From an uncultured Collinsella sp. (GTDB lineage Bacteria > Actinomycetota > Coriobacteriia > Coriobacteriales > Coriobacteriaceae): a DNA stretch of 64,000 nucleotides. The translations under genes were made by a program, and so were the position numbers. The notes under the pieces are model-generated. The model was not told where the DNA came from. It made no database searches and worked only from the letters and a program-made list of their open reading frames with translations. The stretch lies in NCBI GenBank assembly GCA_958427355.1, contig CAUACA010000008.1:1-64000 (forward strand), given 5' to 3'. The first letter of the stretch is position 1. Every line of letters starts with the position of its first letter. This document shows, one piece after another, positions 5,939 through 14,078 of this stretch.

Positions 5939-7851
5939 AGGGCAGGGACTTTCGGCTCATCGTCGAGCTGCGGAATGGTGCCTACCACGTTGTCCGCCAG
6001 CCAATTCATCTCGACAATCTGCGTGCTCGGCAGCGGAGGGAAGCCTTCGATCTGTACCACGCCGTTCTGGCTGTGGAGCTCGCCGCCAAAGGGGTTGATG
6101 GATCCCTCGACAATGCCGTTGCGGAGCAACTGCACGAGTTTGCGCGTTTGGTAGGGTAGGCCCGGAGCGTAACGGATGTCGATAACGCCGGAGCTCATGC
6201 CATACCAGTAGTTGACAGCGCGCACTTGGTTGTCGTCGCTGGTCTCGTCCCACGTGCCGTGAAGAAGGCTGCGAACGATGAGCTCGTAGTAACGGCCCCA
6301 GTTCCATACGGGCATGGCGATGCCGGTGACTTTGCCGTCGACCAAGCGGTGAAGCCCGTAGGCCGTTGGGTCTTCGAGCGACTTTGACATGTCAGCGCCG
6401 GTCATGACGCTTACGCCTTCGCGGCACATGGCTTCGGCAAGACCACCGGCGGGAACATCGCCCCAGGTGAGGATGACCTGCGCGCGCGGGTCGAGCAGCG
6501 AGGCGCCAATCGCAAAGGCGTTGATCTCGCTGAGTGCGCCCGAGGCGAAGACCGACGCGTGGTAACCGATGCGGTGGTTGTCCGCCATGCTGGCCGCAAG
6601 GGCGCCCAGCAGAAACTTGGCCTCGTACATCTTGCCAAAGTACGAACGGACGCTTTGATGGGGAAGGCCGATAGAGCAGTTGAGGAACCGAACCCGGGGA
6701 TACTCAACGGCAGCCCTGAGCGTGTATTCCATCAGGCGGTGCGAGGTCGAGAAGATGACGTTTGCTCCGTGTTTGACAGCTGTTTCCACGGCGGCGTAGA
6801 ACACATCCGGATCGTGACAGTCCTCGAACGTCTCGGTGCGCACGATACCGCCAAAGTGCTCATCGAGATACTGACGACCTTGGTCGTGCAGGCTGTCCCA
6901 GCTCGACGTCGCACAGGGGAACTCATGGATAAAGGCGATGCGCAGGGGGTTGGCCGTCGAGTAGACGGTCTTGCCCATAAAGAAGTTGAGCACGCCAGAG
7001 GTGGACTTGGCGGGCGTCTCCTCCTCGTCGACGCTCGGTGCTTCGACAAGATCGACCTTGTCCTCGTCATTTTTGCCGGCAATGACCAGCTCGCGCCAGA
7101 TCTTGCACAGGCGGTTTACGACGATATCCGTCGGCGTATCCAGCAGGCGGTCCTGGTTGTACACATTGAGGTAGACGAGCATGGCGTCGGCGGGCGTAAT
7201 GTCCAGGTGATCGCCGCCTGCGCGAAGGTAGGCACGCTTAAAGAGCAGGAAAGTGTGGCGCAGGTAGTCGACCTTTTTCTGCGGCCATTTTTCGATAAGG
7301 TTCTGACCGAGCATCTTCGCGAGCGTTTCGTAGCTTCCCTCACGCGAGAACTCGATCTCGTATAGGGGGCAGACGCGCCAAAACGCGCAGAACTCGCCGT
7401 ACAGGCGGCTTTCGACGGAATCCCATGTGCCGGGGTAGAGACGGGTGACCCTGGCCGAAACCGTCGGGGCGTCTAGGAATTTGAGGACACTGACGCGTTT
7501 GTTGCCTTCTTGGACATAGAACCGATGCATGAACTCGGTGACGATGACGGGGTCGCGATAGCCCTCGGTCACCTGGATGTCGTAGAGGTTGGACCACTTG
7601 CGCGCGAACTCGGTGCTAAACGGAAGCAGGGGCATAAAGTTACACGAAAAGGCGGACTGACGGCCCTTGGTGACCGTGCCGACGACCATTTCGAGCGGAA
7701 TATCCCGCAGGCCGACATTCTCTCGCTGACCTAAGGGGAGCTGAGCAACCAAGCTATCGAGGTCCGTAAGGTATGGATGCTCGCTTTGGCTAATGGCGCG
7801 TCGACGTCCTTGCTCGCCGCGCTTGCGTGCTTGACGATAGGCCTCTTCCAT
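5935..7851 (-). CDS. Cytosolic BMP-domain protein with ParB-like N-terminus
   Basis: A 638-aa protein. Residues about 302-600 (NPLRIAFIHEFP onward) resemble the BMP/PnrA family, normally lipoproteins that bind purine nucleosides for ABC uptake. There is no signal peptide, lipobox or membrane segment, so binding would occur in the cytosol. Residues about 46-140 (ending HRFYVQEGNKRVSVLKFLDA) resemble a ParB/sulfiredoxin-like fold; this is an inference from a short motif. A helical middle region (150-265) and an acidic linker (265-285) join them. It is coupled by a 4-base overlap to a phosphoesterase, which suggests a nucleoside- or nucleotide-sensing pair. The ribosome binding site is AAGGGAG. 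Confidence 0.7.
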   Translation of the reverse strand: MEEAYRQARKRGEQGRRRAISQSEHPYLTDLDSLVAQLPLGQRENVGLRDIPLEMVVGTVTKGRQSAFSCNFMPLLPFSTEFARKWSNLYDIQVTEGYRDPVIVTEFMHRFYVQEGNKRVSVLKFLDAPTVSARVTRLYPGTWDSVESRLYGEFCAFWRVCPLYEIEFSREGSYETLAKMLGQNLIEKWPQKKVDYLRHTFLLFKRAYLRAGGDHLDITPADAMLVYLNVYNQDRLLDTPTDIVVNRLCKIWRELVIAGKNDEDKVDLVEAPSVDEEETPAKSTSGVLNFFMGKTVYSTANPLRIAFIHEFPCATSSWDSLHDQGRQYLDEHFGGIVRTETFEDCHDPDVFYAAVETAVKHGANVIFSTSHRLMEYTLRAAVEYPRVRFLNCSIGLPHQSVRSYFGKMYEAKFLLGALAASMADNHRIGYHASVFASGALSEINAFAIGASLLDPRAQVILTWGDVPAGGLAEAMCREGVSVMTGADMSKSLEDPTAYGLHRLVDGKVTGIAMPVWNWGRYYELIVRSLLHGTWDETSDDNQVRAVNYWYGMSSGVIDIRYAPGLPYQTRKLVQLLRNGIVEGSINPFGGELHSQNGVVQIEGFPPLPSTQIVEMNWLADNVVGTIPQLDDEPKVPAL

Positions 7852-7906
7852 AATGTTGCTCCCTTAGTCGTTTAAACAACTATATGAACCATGGTACCAC
7901 GAATGA

Positions 7907-7945
7907 AAACCACTACAAAGATGCCTGACCCCTTTGCGGTGGTTT
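7907..7945. repeat. Small 3'-end palindrome, copy 2
   Basis: AAACCACTACAAAG (7907-7920) and CTTTGCGGTGGTTT (7932-7945) form a 14-bp inverted repeat with two mismatches. The stop codon of the minus-strand mscS-type gene (7944-7946) is in its arm, as with copies 1 and 4. Confidence 0.6.
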
Positions 7946-8711
7946 AGGCGATGATAGGGGCGATGGCGCGGATGCAGGCGTCGGCTGCCGTGAAGGTGGT
8001 GCTGTCGTCGCTGACGATAAAGATGATCTTTCCCTTGATGCCAAAGTCGCCGATTTCGCTAAAGAGCACGTAGGGCTCCTTGTCAAAGCCCGAGATGGGC
8101 GAGACGGCCGTTTTGGTTGCGCTCGTGAGCTCGTCTGCCAGCGCGTCAAGGGAAGCCCACTTAGACGTGTCCTTTACGGCAACGGGCACGGCCACGCGTC
8201 CAAAGGGCATCAAATGCACGAGCGTGTTCTTGGAGATGTTGGAGTTGGGCACAATGATGGTCTGTCCACAGGCATCCTCAATCGTTGTATGGCGCCAAGT
8301 GATGTCTTGGACCACGCCGGATACGCCGCCGACCTCGATATTGTCGCCGGGTTTGATGATGCCCATAAAGGTCACTTGCATGCCGCCGATAAGGTTTGAC
8401 AGCGTGTCCTGAAAGCCGAGCGAGATGGCGATGCCGCCGACGCCAAGAGCGGCGACGAGGGCGTTTGCATTAATGCCAAAACAGTTGTCGAGGATAAAGC
8501 TGCCGCCGATCATCCAGATGACGGCGCGCGCGATGTTGATGAAGATACTCGATGCCGGTAGCGGGTTATCGTCTCGGTTAAGCAGATGGTTCAGGGTCTT
8601 GGATACGACCTTGGCGGCGACGGCGGTGCCTATCGCCAAGATGACGGCCCAGATGATGTTGTGGACCCACCGTTGCTCAAAGAAATGAAGAATCGGCTCA
8701 AACAATTCCAT
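7944..8711 (-). CDS. Small-conductance mechanosensitive channel family protein (MscS-like)
   Basis: A 255-aa membrane protein that would release solutes on hypo-osmotic shock. Transmembrane segments lie at about 18-38, 58-80 and 85-110. The last is glycine/alanine-rich (ALVAALGVGGIAISLGFQDTLSN), the MscS pore helix and following loop. The beta domain (GDNIEVGGVSGVVQDITWRHTTIEDACG) then follows, with a short C-terminal domain. Length matches compact MscS proteins (about 280 aa). The start is supported by AGGAGG eight bases upstream. It is flanked by palindromes and probably transcribed alone. Confidence 0.9.
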   Translation of the reverse strand: MELFEPILHFFEQRWVHNIIWAVILAIGTAVAAKVVSKTLNHLLNRDDNPLPASSIFINIARAVIWMIGGSFILDNCFGINANALVAALGVGGIAISLGFQDTLSNLIGGMQVTFMGIIKPGDNIEVGGVSGVVQDITWRHTTIEDACGQTIIVPNSNISKNTLVHLMPFGRVAVPVAVKDTSKWASLDALADELTSATKTAVSPISGFDKEPYVLFSEIGDFGIKGKIIFIVSDDSTTFTAADACIRAIAPIIA

Positions 8712-8755
8712 GTAGGGAAACCTCCTAATGATCGTCCAACCATGATACCCACCAA

Positions 8756-8789
8756 GAAGCCCGTCCGATCAAATTCGGACGGGCTTCTG
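8756..8789. terminator. Terminator between the nucleotidase and mscS-like genes
   Basis: AGAAGCCCGTCCGA (8756-8769) and TCGGACGGGCTTCT (8776-8789) are a perfect 14-bp stem with a 6-base loop. It lies after the minus-strand 5'-nucleotidase gene and before the mscS-like start. The T-run is poor on both strands. Confidence 0.75.
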
Positions 8790-8839
8790 TGCTCGATATA
8801 AAGTTTACGCGGTGGGGCTGCAAGGCCCGGCGGTGTAGC

Positions 8840-10864
8840 TTAGCGTCGACGCTTCCAGATAATGCCGAGCATGATGACGATGATGCCGCCGATAAGGCAC
8901 GCGCCAACTACTGCCAGCGTGCGGTCTCCCGTTGCGGCGAGCTTACCGGTCGTCTTCTTGGTGATGACCTTCGTGGTCGCCGTGTCCGTCTTAGGCGAGG
9001 GCTTAGGCGTCGGGGCCGGTGTGGGCGTGGGGTCCACGGCAGCGGAGCCAAAGCTGATGGTGCCCGCGAGCGAGGCCATCTTGCTCTCCCAGCTGTCCTG
9101 CCCGATCAGTGCCCTCAGCGCCGCCTCGCACGTGCCCCACTCGGTGTACTTGGTGGCGTGTGCAAAGGTGGGAAAATCGGTCGTGTTGGTAATGATGTAG
9201 TTGTTGGTGGCGACGGCATAGGTCTTGGCGGGGTCGAGCGTGCTGCCGTCTTTGGTGAGTGTGGCACTCACAATGCGCTTGCCTTCGGGCTGCGTCCAAT
9301 CAATCGTCACGTTGATGCCGCCAAAGGAGAGAACGCTGCCAGAGTCATCGCGCCACTTGTACTTGTCTTGCGCCTCCTGCTCGGTATGGCCGGCTGCCAC
9401 GTAGGCTTGCTGAAGCTCGTAGCTGTGATTGCACTCGTCGCTGATTTGTAGCGAGTGCTCGAGCGCTGCGAGGAAGTCCGCGCCGGTCATGGTCCAGGTC
9501 TCCACGGTGTTGCCGTAGGGCGAGATGGCGATGACGTTGCCGGCGGTCACGTTGCCCGCCGCGATGCCGCCGCGGATGCCGCCAGCGTTTTCGATAGCGA
9601 GGTCTGCGCCCGTCAAGGCAAGATAGGAGCCGCAAATCACGTGGCCGATGGTCTGGGCTTTGGTGGTGTCGTCCTCCTTGCTGGGGCGGAAATCGGTGGT
9701 GCGCACCATTTCCCAACCATGCGTGCCTGCGGCGTCCTCGCCGTAGAAATAGTTGGTGGTGGATGTGCCGAGCACCTTGTTCGATTCGTTTTCAAAGGCC
9801 TCGTCGAGCGGCTTGATCTTGTTGCGGACGGCTTCAAGGCAGCTTTGGTAGTCGGAGCCCTTGTCGGGGTCTGCCAAAAGGTCGTTGACGTTCTTGGCGG
9901 TGTAGAGCTTCTCGTCGCTGCCGTCTGCAGGGACCGTGACCGTGTCATCGTCGGTCGTCTCGGTGCCATTGGTGTAGTACTTGTACGGAATGGAAAGCAG
10001 CCCCACCTCGGCAAAGGCGCTGCCTGCCTCGACAACGTGGATCGTCTTGCCGTCGGCTCCCGTCACCTTCTCGTTAAGGTTGATGTGCTCGTGGCCTGCG
10101 ATAAGGGCATCGATGCCACGGAGCCGTGTGGCAAAGGTCTTGGCGTTGAGCGTATGCGCGATACAGACGACAACGTTGCAGCCCTCCTTGCGCAGCTGCT
10201 CTGCCTCGGTATTGATGGCGTTCGTGGCACTCGAGAACGACGTGCCCGCGACCAGGTCCGCGCGCAGCGAGGATCCCAGCGACTCATCCATGGCACCCAC
10301 GACGCCGACCTTGATTTTGTAGTCGAATGTGGAGTGATCCTCGCTATCCTCCCAGGTGCGATCGAGCGTCTTCGTGATGCTCGAGCTCCATACGCCGCTC
10401 GTAGACTTTGCGTTCGCGCAGAGCATGGCGAAGGGCGTGCCGGTGGTGCTGTAGCCGGTCATGGCGCGGAGTTTGTCCGCGCCGTAGCTCCAGTCGTGGT
10501 TGCCTGGCGTGGTCGCGTCGTAGCCGTCGGCGTAGAAGGTGTCCATGAGCTCGGCGATGCTCTTGCCCTCGCTCATGGTGGCGAAGGACTGTCCGTGGAA
10601 GGTGTCGCCCGCATCGAGCAAAAGATCGGGGGCGCTGTTTTGGGCGCTATAGAGAACCGCCAGTCCATCAAAGCCCACAGTGCCGGTGCCCTTGCTTGCG
10701 TTGTAGCTGTACTTGTAGCTGCCGTGGATGTCGTTGGTGTGCATGACGGCCACGGAGCCGTCAATAGCGGCGGGCAGGTTCCCCGCGAAAGCGAGGCTTG
10801 GGATGCCTGCGAGCGCGCCGGCAAACAACGCGGCGGCTAACGCAAGGCGGGGGAGTCTTTTCAT
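8840..10864 (-). CDS. Cell-wall anchored 5'-nucleotidase/metallophosphatase
   Basis: A 674-aa secreted enzyme expected to dephosphorylate extracellular nucleotides. A signal peptide (1-27, ending LAFAG) is followed by a metallophosphoesterase domain with HTNDIHG, DAGDTFHGQ, PGNHDWSYG, CIAHTL and AGHEHI. A 5'-nucleotidase C-terminal domain (about 370-590; NAGGIRGGIAAGN) comes next. A proline/threonine wall-spanning linker, LAATGD (642-647), a hydrophobic segment and KRRR complete a sortase sorting signal. LAxTG is the variant used by class E sortases in actinobacteria; no sortase gene is in the window. The start follows AAGGAAA. Freed nucleosides could feed import systems. Confidence 0.93.
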   Translation of the reverse strand: MKRLPRLALAAALFAGALAGIPSLAFAGNLPAAIDGSVAVMHTNDIHGSYKYSYNASKGTGTVGFDGLAVLYSAQNSAPDLLLDAGDTFHGQSFATMSEGKSIAELMDTFYADGYDATTPGNHDWSYGADKLRAMTGYSTTGTPFAMLCANAKSTSGVWSSSITKTLDRTWEDSEDHSTFDYKIKVGVVGAMDESLGSSLRADLVAGTSFSSATNAINTEAEQLRKEGCNVVVCIAHTLNAKTFATRLRGIDALIAGHEHINLNEKVTGADGKTIHVVEAGSAFAEVGLLSIPYKYYTNGTETTDDDTVTVPADGSDEKLYTAKNVNDLLADPDKGSDYQSCLEAVRNKIKPLDEAFENESNKVLGTSTTNYFYGEDAAGTHGWEMVRTTDFRPSKEDDTTKAQTIGHVICGSYLALTGADLAIENAGGIRGGIAAGNVTAGNVIAISPYGNTVETWTMTGADFLAALEHSLQISDECNHSYELQQAYVAAGHTEQEAQDKYKWRDDSGSVLSFGGINVTIDWTQPEGKRIVSATLTKDGSTLDPAKTYAVATNNYIITNTTDFPTFAHATKYTEWGTCEAALRALIGQDSWESKMASLAGTISFGSAAVDPTPTPAPTPKPSPKTDTATTKVITKKTTGKLAATGDRTLAVVGACLIGGIIVIMLGIIWKRRR

Positions 10865-10928
10865 GGCAGTTTCCTTAGTCCTTAGCCAGAATGTCTGGTT
10901 GAATATCGGATTATCGACATAATATGCG

Positions 10929-10968
10929 AAAACCGCCGCAAGGGCGTCTGTCCCTTTGCGGCGGTTTT
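10929..10968. repeat. Small palindrome, copy 3
   Basis: AAAACCGCCGCAAGGG (10929-10944) pairs with CCCTTTGCGGCGGTTTT (10952-10968) around a CGTCTGT centre. It has GC-rich arms unlike the other copies but the same AAAACC ends and TGTCCCTTT segment. It lies 16 bp from copy 4 in the gap between the nucleotidase start and the ABC ATPase stop. Confidence 0.65.
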
Positions 10969-10983
10969 GACGTTTGCGCAGAT

Positions 10984-11024
10984 AAAACCTACCAAAATAA
11001 ACCTGTCCCTTTTTGGCAGGTTTT
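10984..11024. repeat. Small 3'-end palindrome, copy 4 (identical to copy 5 inverted)
   Basis: AAAACCTACCAAAA (10984-10997) and TTTTGGCAGGTTTT (11011-11024) flank a 13-base centre. The whole 41 bp is the exact reverse complement of 37622-37662. The ABC ATPase stop codon (11023-11025) lies in its arm. Confidence 0.8.
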
Positions 11025-11817
11025 AGCTCAGCAGCATGCGGTCGTTGGCGAGCTCGCCGCCCGAGACCTCCTCGAACTTCTGCAGCAGGTCGGCTACGGT
11101 GAGCGACTTCTTCTCATCGCCTGCCACGTCGTAGATCACGTGGCCTTCGTGCATCATGATCAGACGGTTGCCCAGACGGATGGCGTCGTTCATGTTGTGC
11201 GTGACCATGAGCGTGGTCAGGTGGTTCTCGTCGACGATCTCCTCGGTCAGGTTGAGCACCTTCGATGCCGTCTTGGGGTCGAGGGCCGCGGTGTGCTCGT
11301 CGAGCAGCAGCAGGCGCGGCTTGGTGAGCGTCGCCATCAGCAGGGTGAGTGCCTGGCGCTGGCCGCCCGAGAGCAGACCGACCTTGGCGTTGAGGCGCGT
11401 ATCCAGACCAAGGTCCAGGCGCTTGAGCAGCTCAACGTACTCGTCTTTCTCGGCCTTGGTAACGCCCCATGAAAGGCCGCGATGCTGGCCACGGCGCTTG
11501 GCGAGGGCCAGGTTCTCGGCGATCTGCATGTCGGCTGCGGTGCCGCGCATGGGGTCCTGGAACACGCGGCCCAGGTACTTGGCGCGCTGCGACTCGCTCA
11601 GACGCGAGATGTCGGTGCCGTCGAGCTCGATGACACCCGAATCGAGCGGATACACGCCGGCGATCATGTTGAGCAGCGTGGACTTGCCGGCGCCGTTGCC
11701 GCCAATCACGGTTACAAAGTCGCCGTCGTTAAGGGTGAGGTCGACGCCGGTAAGAGCGCGCTTCTCGGTGACGGTGCCCTTGTTAAAGGTCTTTTTGACG
11801 TGCGAGAGCTTAAGCAT
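11023..11817 (-). CDS. ABC transporter ATP-binding protein (TrpZ-like)
   Basis: A 264-aa ATPase that powers the import system encoded by the next two genes. Walker A is GGNGAGKST (about 40-48), the signature is LSGGQRQ, Walker B is RLLLLDE, and the switch histidine is in VTHNMND. The start MLKLSHVKKTF overlaps the permease stop by 8 bases; a longer in-frame start at 11889 would overlap far more and lacks support. Family resemblance is to the ATPases paired with ABC_sub_bind solute proteins. The gene ends inside a palindromic repeat. Confidence 0.9.
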   Translation of the reverse strand: MLKLSHVKKTFNKGTVTEKRALTGVDLTLNDGDFVTVIGGNGAGKSTLLNMIAGVYPLDSGVIELDGTDISRLSESQRAKYLGRVFQDPMRGTAADMQIAENLALAKRRGQHRGLSWGVTKAEKDEYVELLKRLDLGLDTRLNAKVGLLSGGQRQALTLLMATLTKPRLLLLDEHTAALDPKTASKVLNLTEEIVDENHLTTLMVTHNMNDAIRLGNRLIMMHEGHVIYDVAGDEKKSLTVADLLQKFEEVSGGELANDRMLLS

Positions 11818-12733
11818 CTGCCTCATCTCCCCTCGTGTAGGAGCTGCGGAGCTTGTAACGCTCCCAAACCACAGGTACGCACAGGGCAACGGCGACGATC
11901 ACGGCGGAGAGCAGCTTCATGTCGTTGGCGTCCATGCCCAGCTGCAGCACGATGGCGCGGATGAGGAAGTAGACCACGGAGCCAAAGACGGCGGAGGCCA
12001 GGCGGACGGAGAACTGCGTGAGTCCGCCGGGCAGCAGGCGACCGAGCACCTCGCCGATGACGATGGCGGCAAGACCGATAACGATGGCGCCGGTGCCCAT
12101 GCCAATGTCGGCATACTTTTGGCTCTGGCAGATAAGCGCGCCAGAGAGGCCGATGAGGGCGTTGGAGAGCACAAGGGCGATCATCTTGGTGGAGTTGGTG
12201 TTGACGCCCAATGCGCGGATCATGTACTCGTTGTTGCCGGTAGCGCGCAGTGCGGAGCCGATCTCGGTACCAAAGAACCAGTACAGGATGGCAACGATAG
12301 CCACGGCCAGCACAATGCCCAGGATGATGGCGACGGTGGACTGCGGCAGACCCGTCATGTTGCTGACGGCCGAGAACACGGTGCCCTTGGCGAGGATGGG
12401 CGTGTTGGACTTGCCCATGATGCGCAGGTTGATGGACCACAGGCTGATCTGCGTCAGGATTCCGGCAAGGATTGCGGGGATCTCAAAGACGGTGGTCAGG
12501 ATGCCCGTGACGGCACCGGCGATGGCACCGGCGCACATGCCGGCTAGAACAGCGAGCAGCGGGTCGACGTTATTGTTGACGATGAGTACGGCGCAGACAC
12601 AGCCGCCGAGGGCAAAGCTGCCGTCGCAGGTCATATCGGGGATGTCGAGCAGGCGGAACGTGATAAACACACCAAGCACCATAATGCCCCAGAGGACGCC
12701 CTGCGAAACGGCGCCCTGCAATGCAATGAGCAT
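11810..12733 (-). CDS. ABC transporter permease (TrpY-like, branched-chain amino acid permease fold)
   Basis: A 307-aa integral membrane protein with about eight hydrophobic segments, starting MLIALQGAVSQGVLWGIMVLGVFITFRLLD. The conserved internal segment GSALRATGNNEYMIRALGVN (about 165-185) is the coupling region typical of this permease family. It is downstream of the solute-binding lipoprotein gene with a 204-bp gap containing hairpins, and overlaps the ATPase gene by 8 bases. The substrate is inferred from the family (tryptophan/tyrosine or similar), not shown. Confidence 0.88.
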   Translation of the reverse strand: MLIALQGAVSQGVLWGIMVLGVFITFRLLDIPDMTCDGSFALGGCVCAVLIVNNNVDPLLAVLAGMCAGAIAGAVTGILTTVFEIPAILAGILTQISLWSINLRIMGKSNTPILAKGTVFSAVSNMTGLPQSTVAIILGIVLAVAIVAILYWFFGTEIGSALRATGNNEYMIRALGVNTNSTKMIALVLSNALIGLSGALICQSQKYADIGMGTGAIVIGLAAIVIGEVLGRLLPGGLTQFSVRLASAVFGSVVYFLIRAIVLQLGMDANDMKLLSAVIVAVALCVPVVWERYKLRSSYTRGDEADA

Positions 12734-12808
12734 GCTTCATACCTCCTAGGATAGGGTGGACACGTGAGTCACCATGATAGCGGTAACAATGCATAAAAGA
12801 GCTGCGGC

Positions 12809-12866
12809 CGGATGTTTTGTCTCATCCGAAACAAGCAGGGCGAACGCCGGTCTTTGGCGTTCGCCC
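12809..12866 (-). promoter_or_regulatory. Two hairpins between the solute-binding and permease genes
   Basis: GGGCGAACGCC (12838-12848) and GGCGTTCGCCC (12856-12866) form a perfect 11-bp stem. A second 6-bp hairpin (CGGATG/CATCCG) lies at about 12809-12828. On the minus strand they follow the solute-binding gene. They probably stabilise its mRNA or partly terminate, so that the binding protein is made in excess of the membrane parts. Confidence 0.6.
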
Positions 12867-12937
12867 CTGTGGCTCAGATATTGAATAGCACGGCAACGGC
12901 GCGAGCATGGGCCCTAGGCGCATCGCCGCGCATGCCG

Positions 12938-13918
12938 CTACTCGTCCAGAGCGGAGAGGTCGATGCCCAGCGCCTCAGCCATCTCGTCGTTCTTGACGAC
13001 GACCAGGTCCTTGCTCGAGAGGTGCTTGATCGGCATATCCTCGGGCTTGGCTTCGCCCTTCAGAATCTTGACGGCCATCTCGCCCGCGGCGTAGCCCAGG
13101 TCCTCGTAGTTGATGGAAAGGGTGAACAGGCCGCCGGCCTTGCACATGCCCTCCTCGCCGGTCACGAAGGGGAGCTTGTTCTCCTTGCAGATCTGGCCCA
13201 CCTGCGAGGCGCCCGCGGCGATCGTGTTGTCGGTGGGGGAGTACAGCGCGTCGACCTTGCCCACGGCGGACTCGACGACGGACTGGATCTCGTTGGAGCT
13301 CGAGACGGTGAAGTCGGTGTACTCCAGGCCCAGCTTGTCGAGCTCCTTCTTGGCGGCCTTGATCTGGACGTCGGAGTTGGACTCGGCGGTGCAGTAGAGC
13401 AGGCCGACCTTTTTAACGTCGGGCAGGACCTTCTGCATCATCTCGAGCTGCTCGGCGACCGGGGTGAGGTCGGAAGCGCCCGTGACGTTGGTGCCGGGCT
13501 TGTCGTTGTCCTGGACCAGGCCGGAGGCGGCGTAGTCGGTGATGGCGCAGCCCACGATGGGGATATCGGCCGTGGCGCCGGCGGCAGCCTGCGCGGCGGG
13601 CGTGGCGATGGCATAAATCAGGTTGACGTTGTCGCCCACAAACTTGTCGGCAATGGACTTACACGTGGACTGGTCGTTCTGGGCGTTCTTCTGGTCGATC
13701 TTGACCTTAAGGCCGCTCTCCTTGATGGCCTTGACAAAGCCGTCGTTGGCGGCATCGAGTGCGGAATGCTCGGTGAGTTGCAGAACGCCGATGGTGTAGT
13801 CGGAACCGGCGGCAGCAGAGCCGGAACCAGAGTTGCCGCCGCATCCGGCGAGCGGGGCGAGCGCGAGCAGGCCGGCGGAGACCAGAAGGCTCCTGCGACT
13901 GATGGTGATGTCCTTCAT
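12938..13918 (-). CDS. ABC transporter substrate-binding lipoprotein (TrpX-like)
   Basis: A 326-aa secreted lipoprotein of the ABC_sub_bind type. The signal MKDITISRRSLLVSAGLLAL ends in the lipobox LAGC, followed by a Gly/Ser linker. Two alpha/beta lobes follow (about 40-150 and 160-300), with typical VKKVGLLYCTAESNSDVQIK between them. The start at 13918 is preferred because GGGGGTAA lies just upstream; a start 48 bases earlier would spoil the signal peptide. First gene of the transporter operon. The substrate is probably an aromatic amino acid by family, uncertain. Confidence 0.9.
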   Translation of the reverse strand: MKDITISRRSLLVSAGLLALAPLAGCGGNSGSGSAAAGSDYTIGVLQLTEHSALDAANDGFVKAIKESGLKVKIDQKNAQNDQSTCKSIADKFVGDNVNLIYAIATPAAQAAAGATADIPIVGCAITDYAASGLVQDNDKPGTNVTGASDLTPVAEQLEMMQKVLPDVKKVGLLYCTAESNSDVQIKAAKKELDKLGLEYTDFTVSSSNEIQSVVESAVGKVDALYSPTDNTIAAGASQVGQICKENKLPFVTGEEGMCKAGGLFTLSINYEDLGYAAGEMAVKILKGEAKPEDMPIKHLSSKDLVVVKNDEMAEALGIDLSALDE

Positions 13919-13981
13919 ATCATTACCCCCAGTATAAAAATGGCTGGAAACACTGCACTGGGACAAAGTGCAAGTGGAACT

Positions 13982-14009
13982 ATAGTAGCGCTGATGTCCA
14001 TTTTTACAA
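13982..14009 (-). promoter_or_regulatory. Promoter of the TrpXYZ-type transporter operon
   Basis: On the minus strand TTGTAA (14009-14004) and TACTAT (13987-13982) are separated by 16 bp, about 65 bp before the binding-protein start. No T-box specifier or antiterminator was found in the short leader. Confidence 0.6.
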
Positions 14010-14078
14010 CAGCCTGGCGGGTTTTTTAATACAGAATCGGATGGGCGGTACGGGTATTCGAATGGGCGGCGGAGGGTC

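Noticed and set aside
13919..14078. T-box riboswitch upstream of the TrpXYZ-type operon
   Set aside because: The leader is only about 60 bases and lacks the conserved T-box sequence and a terminator/antiterminator pair.
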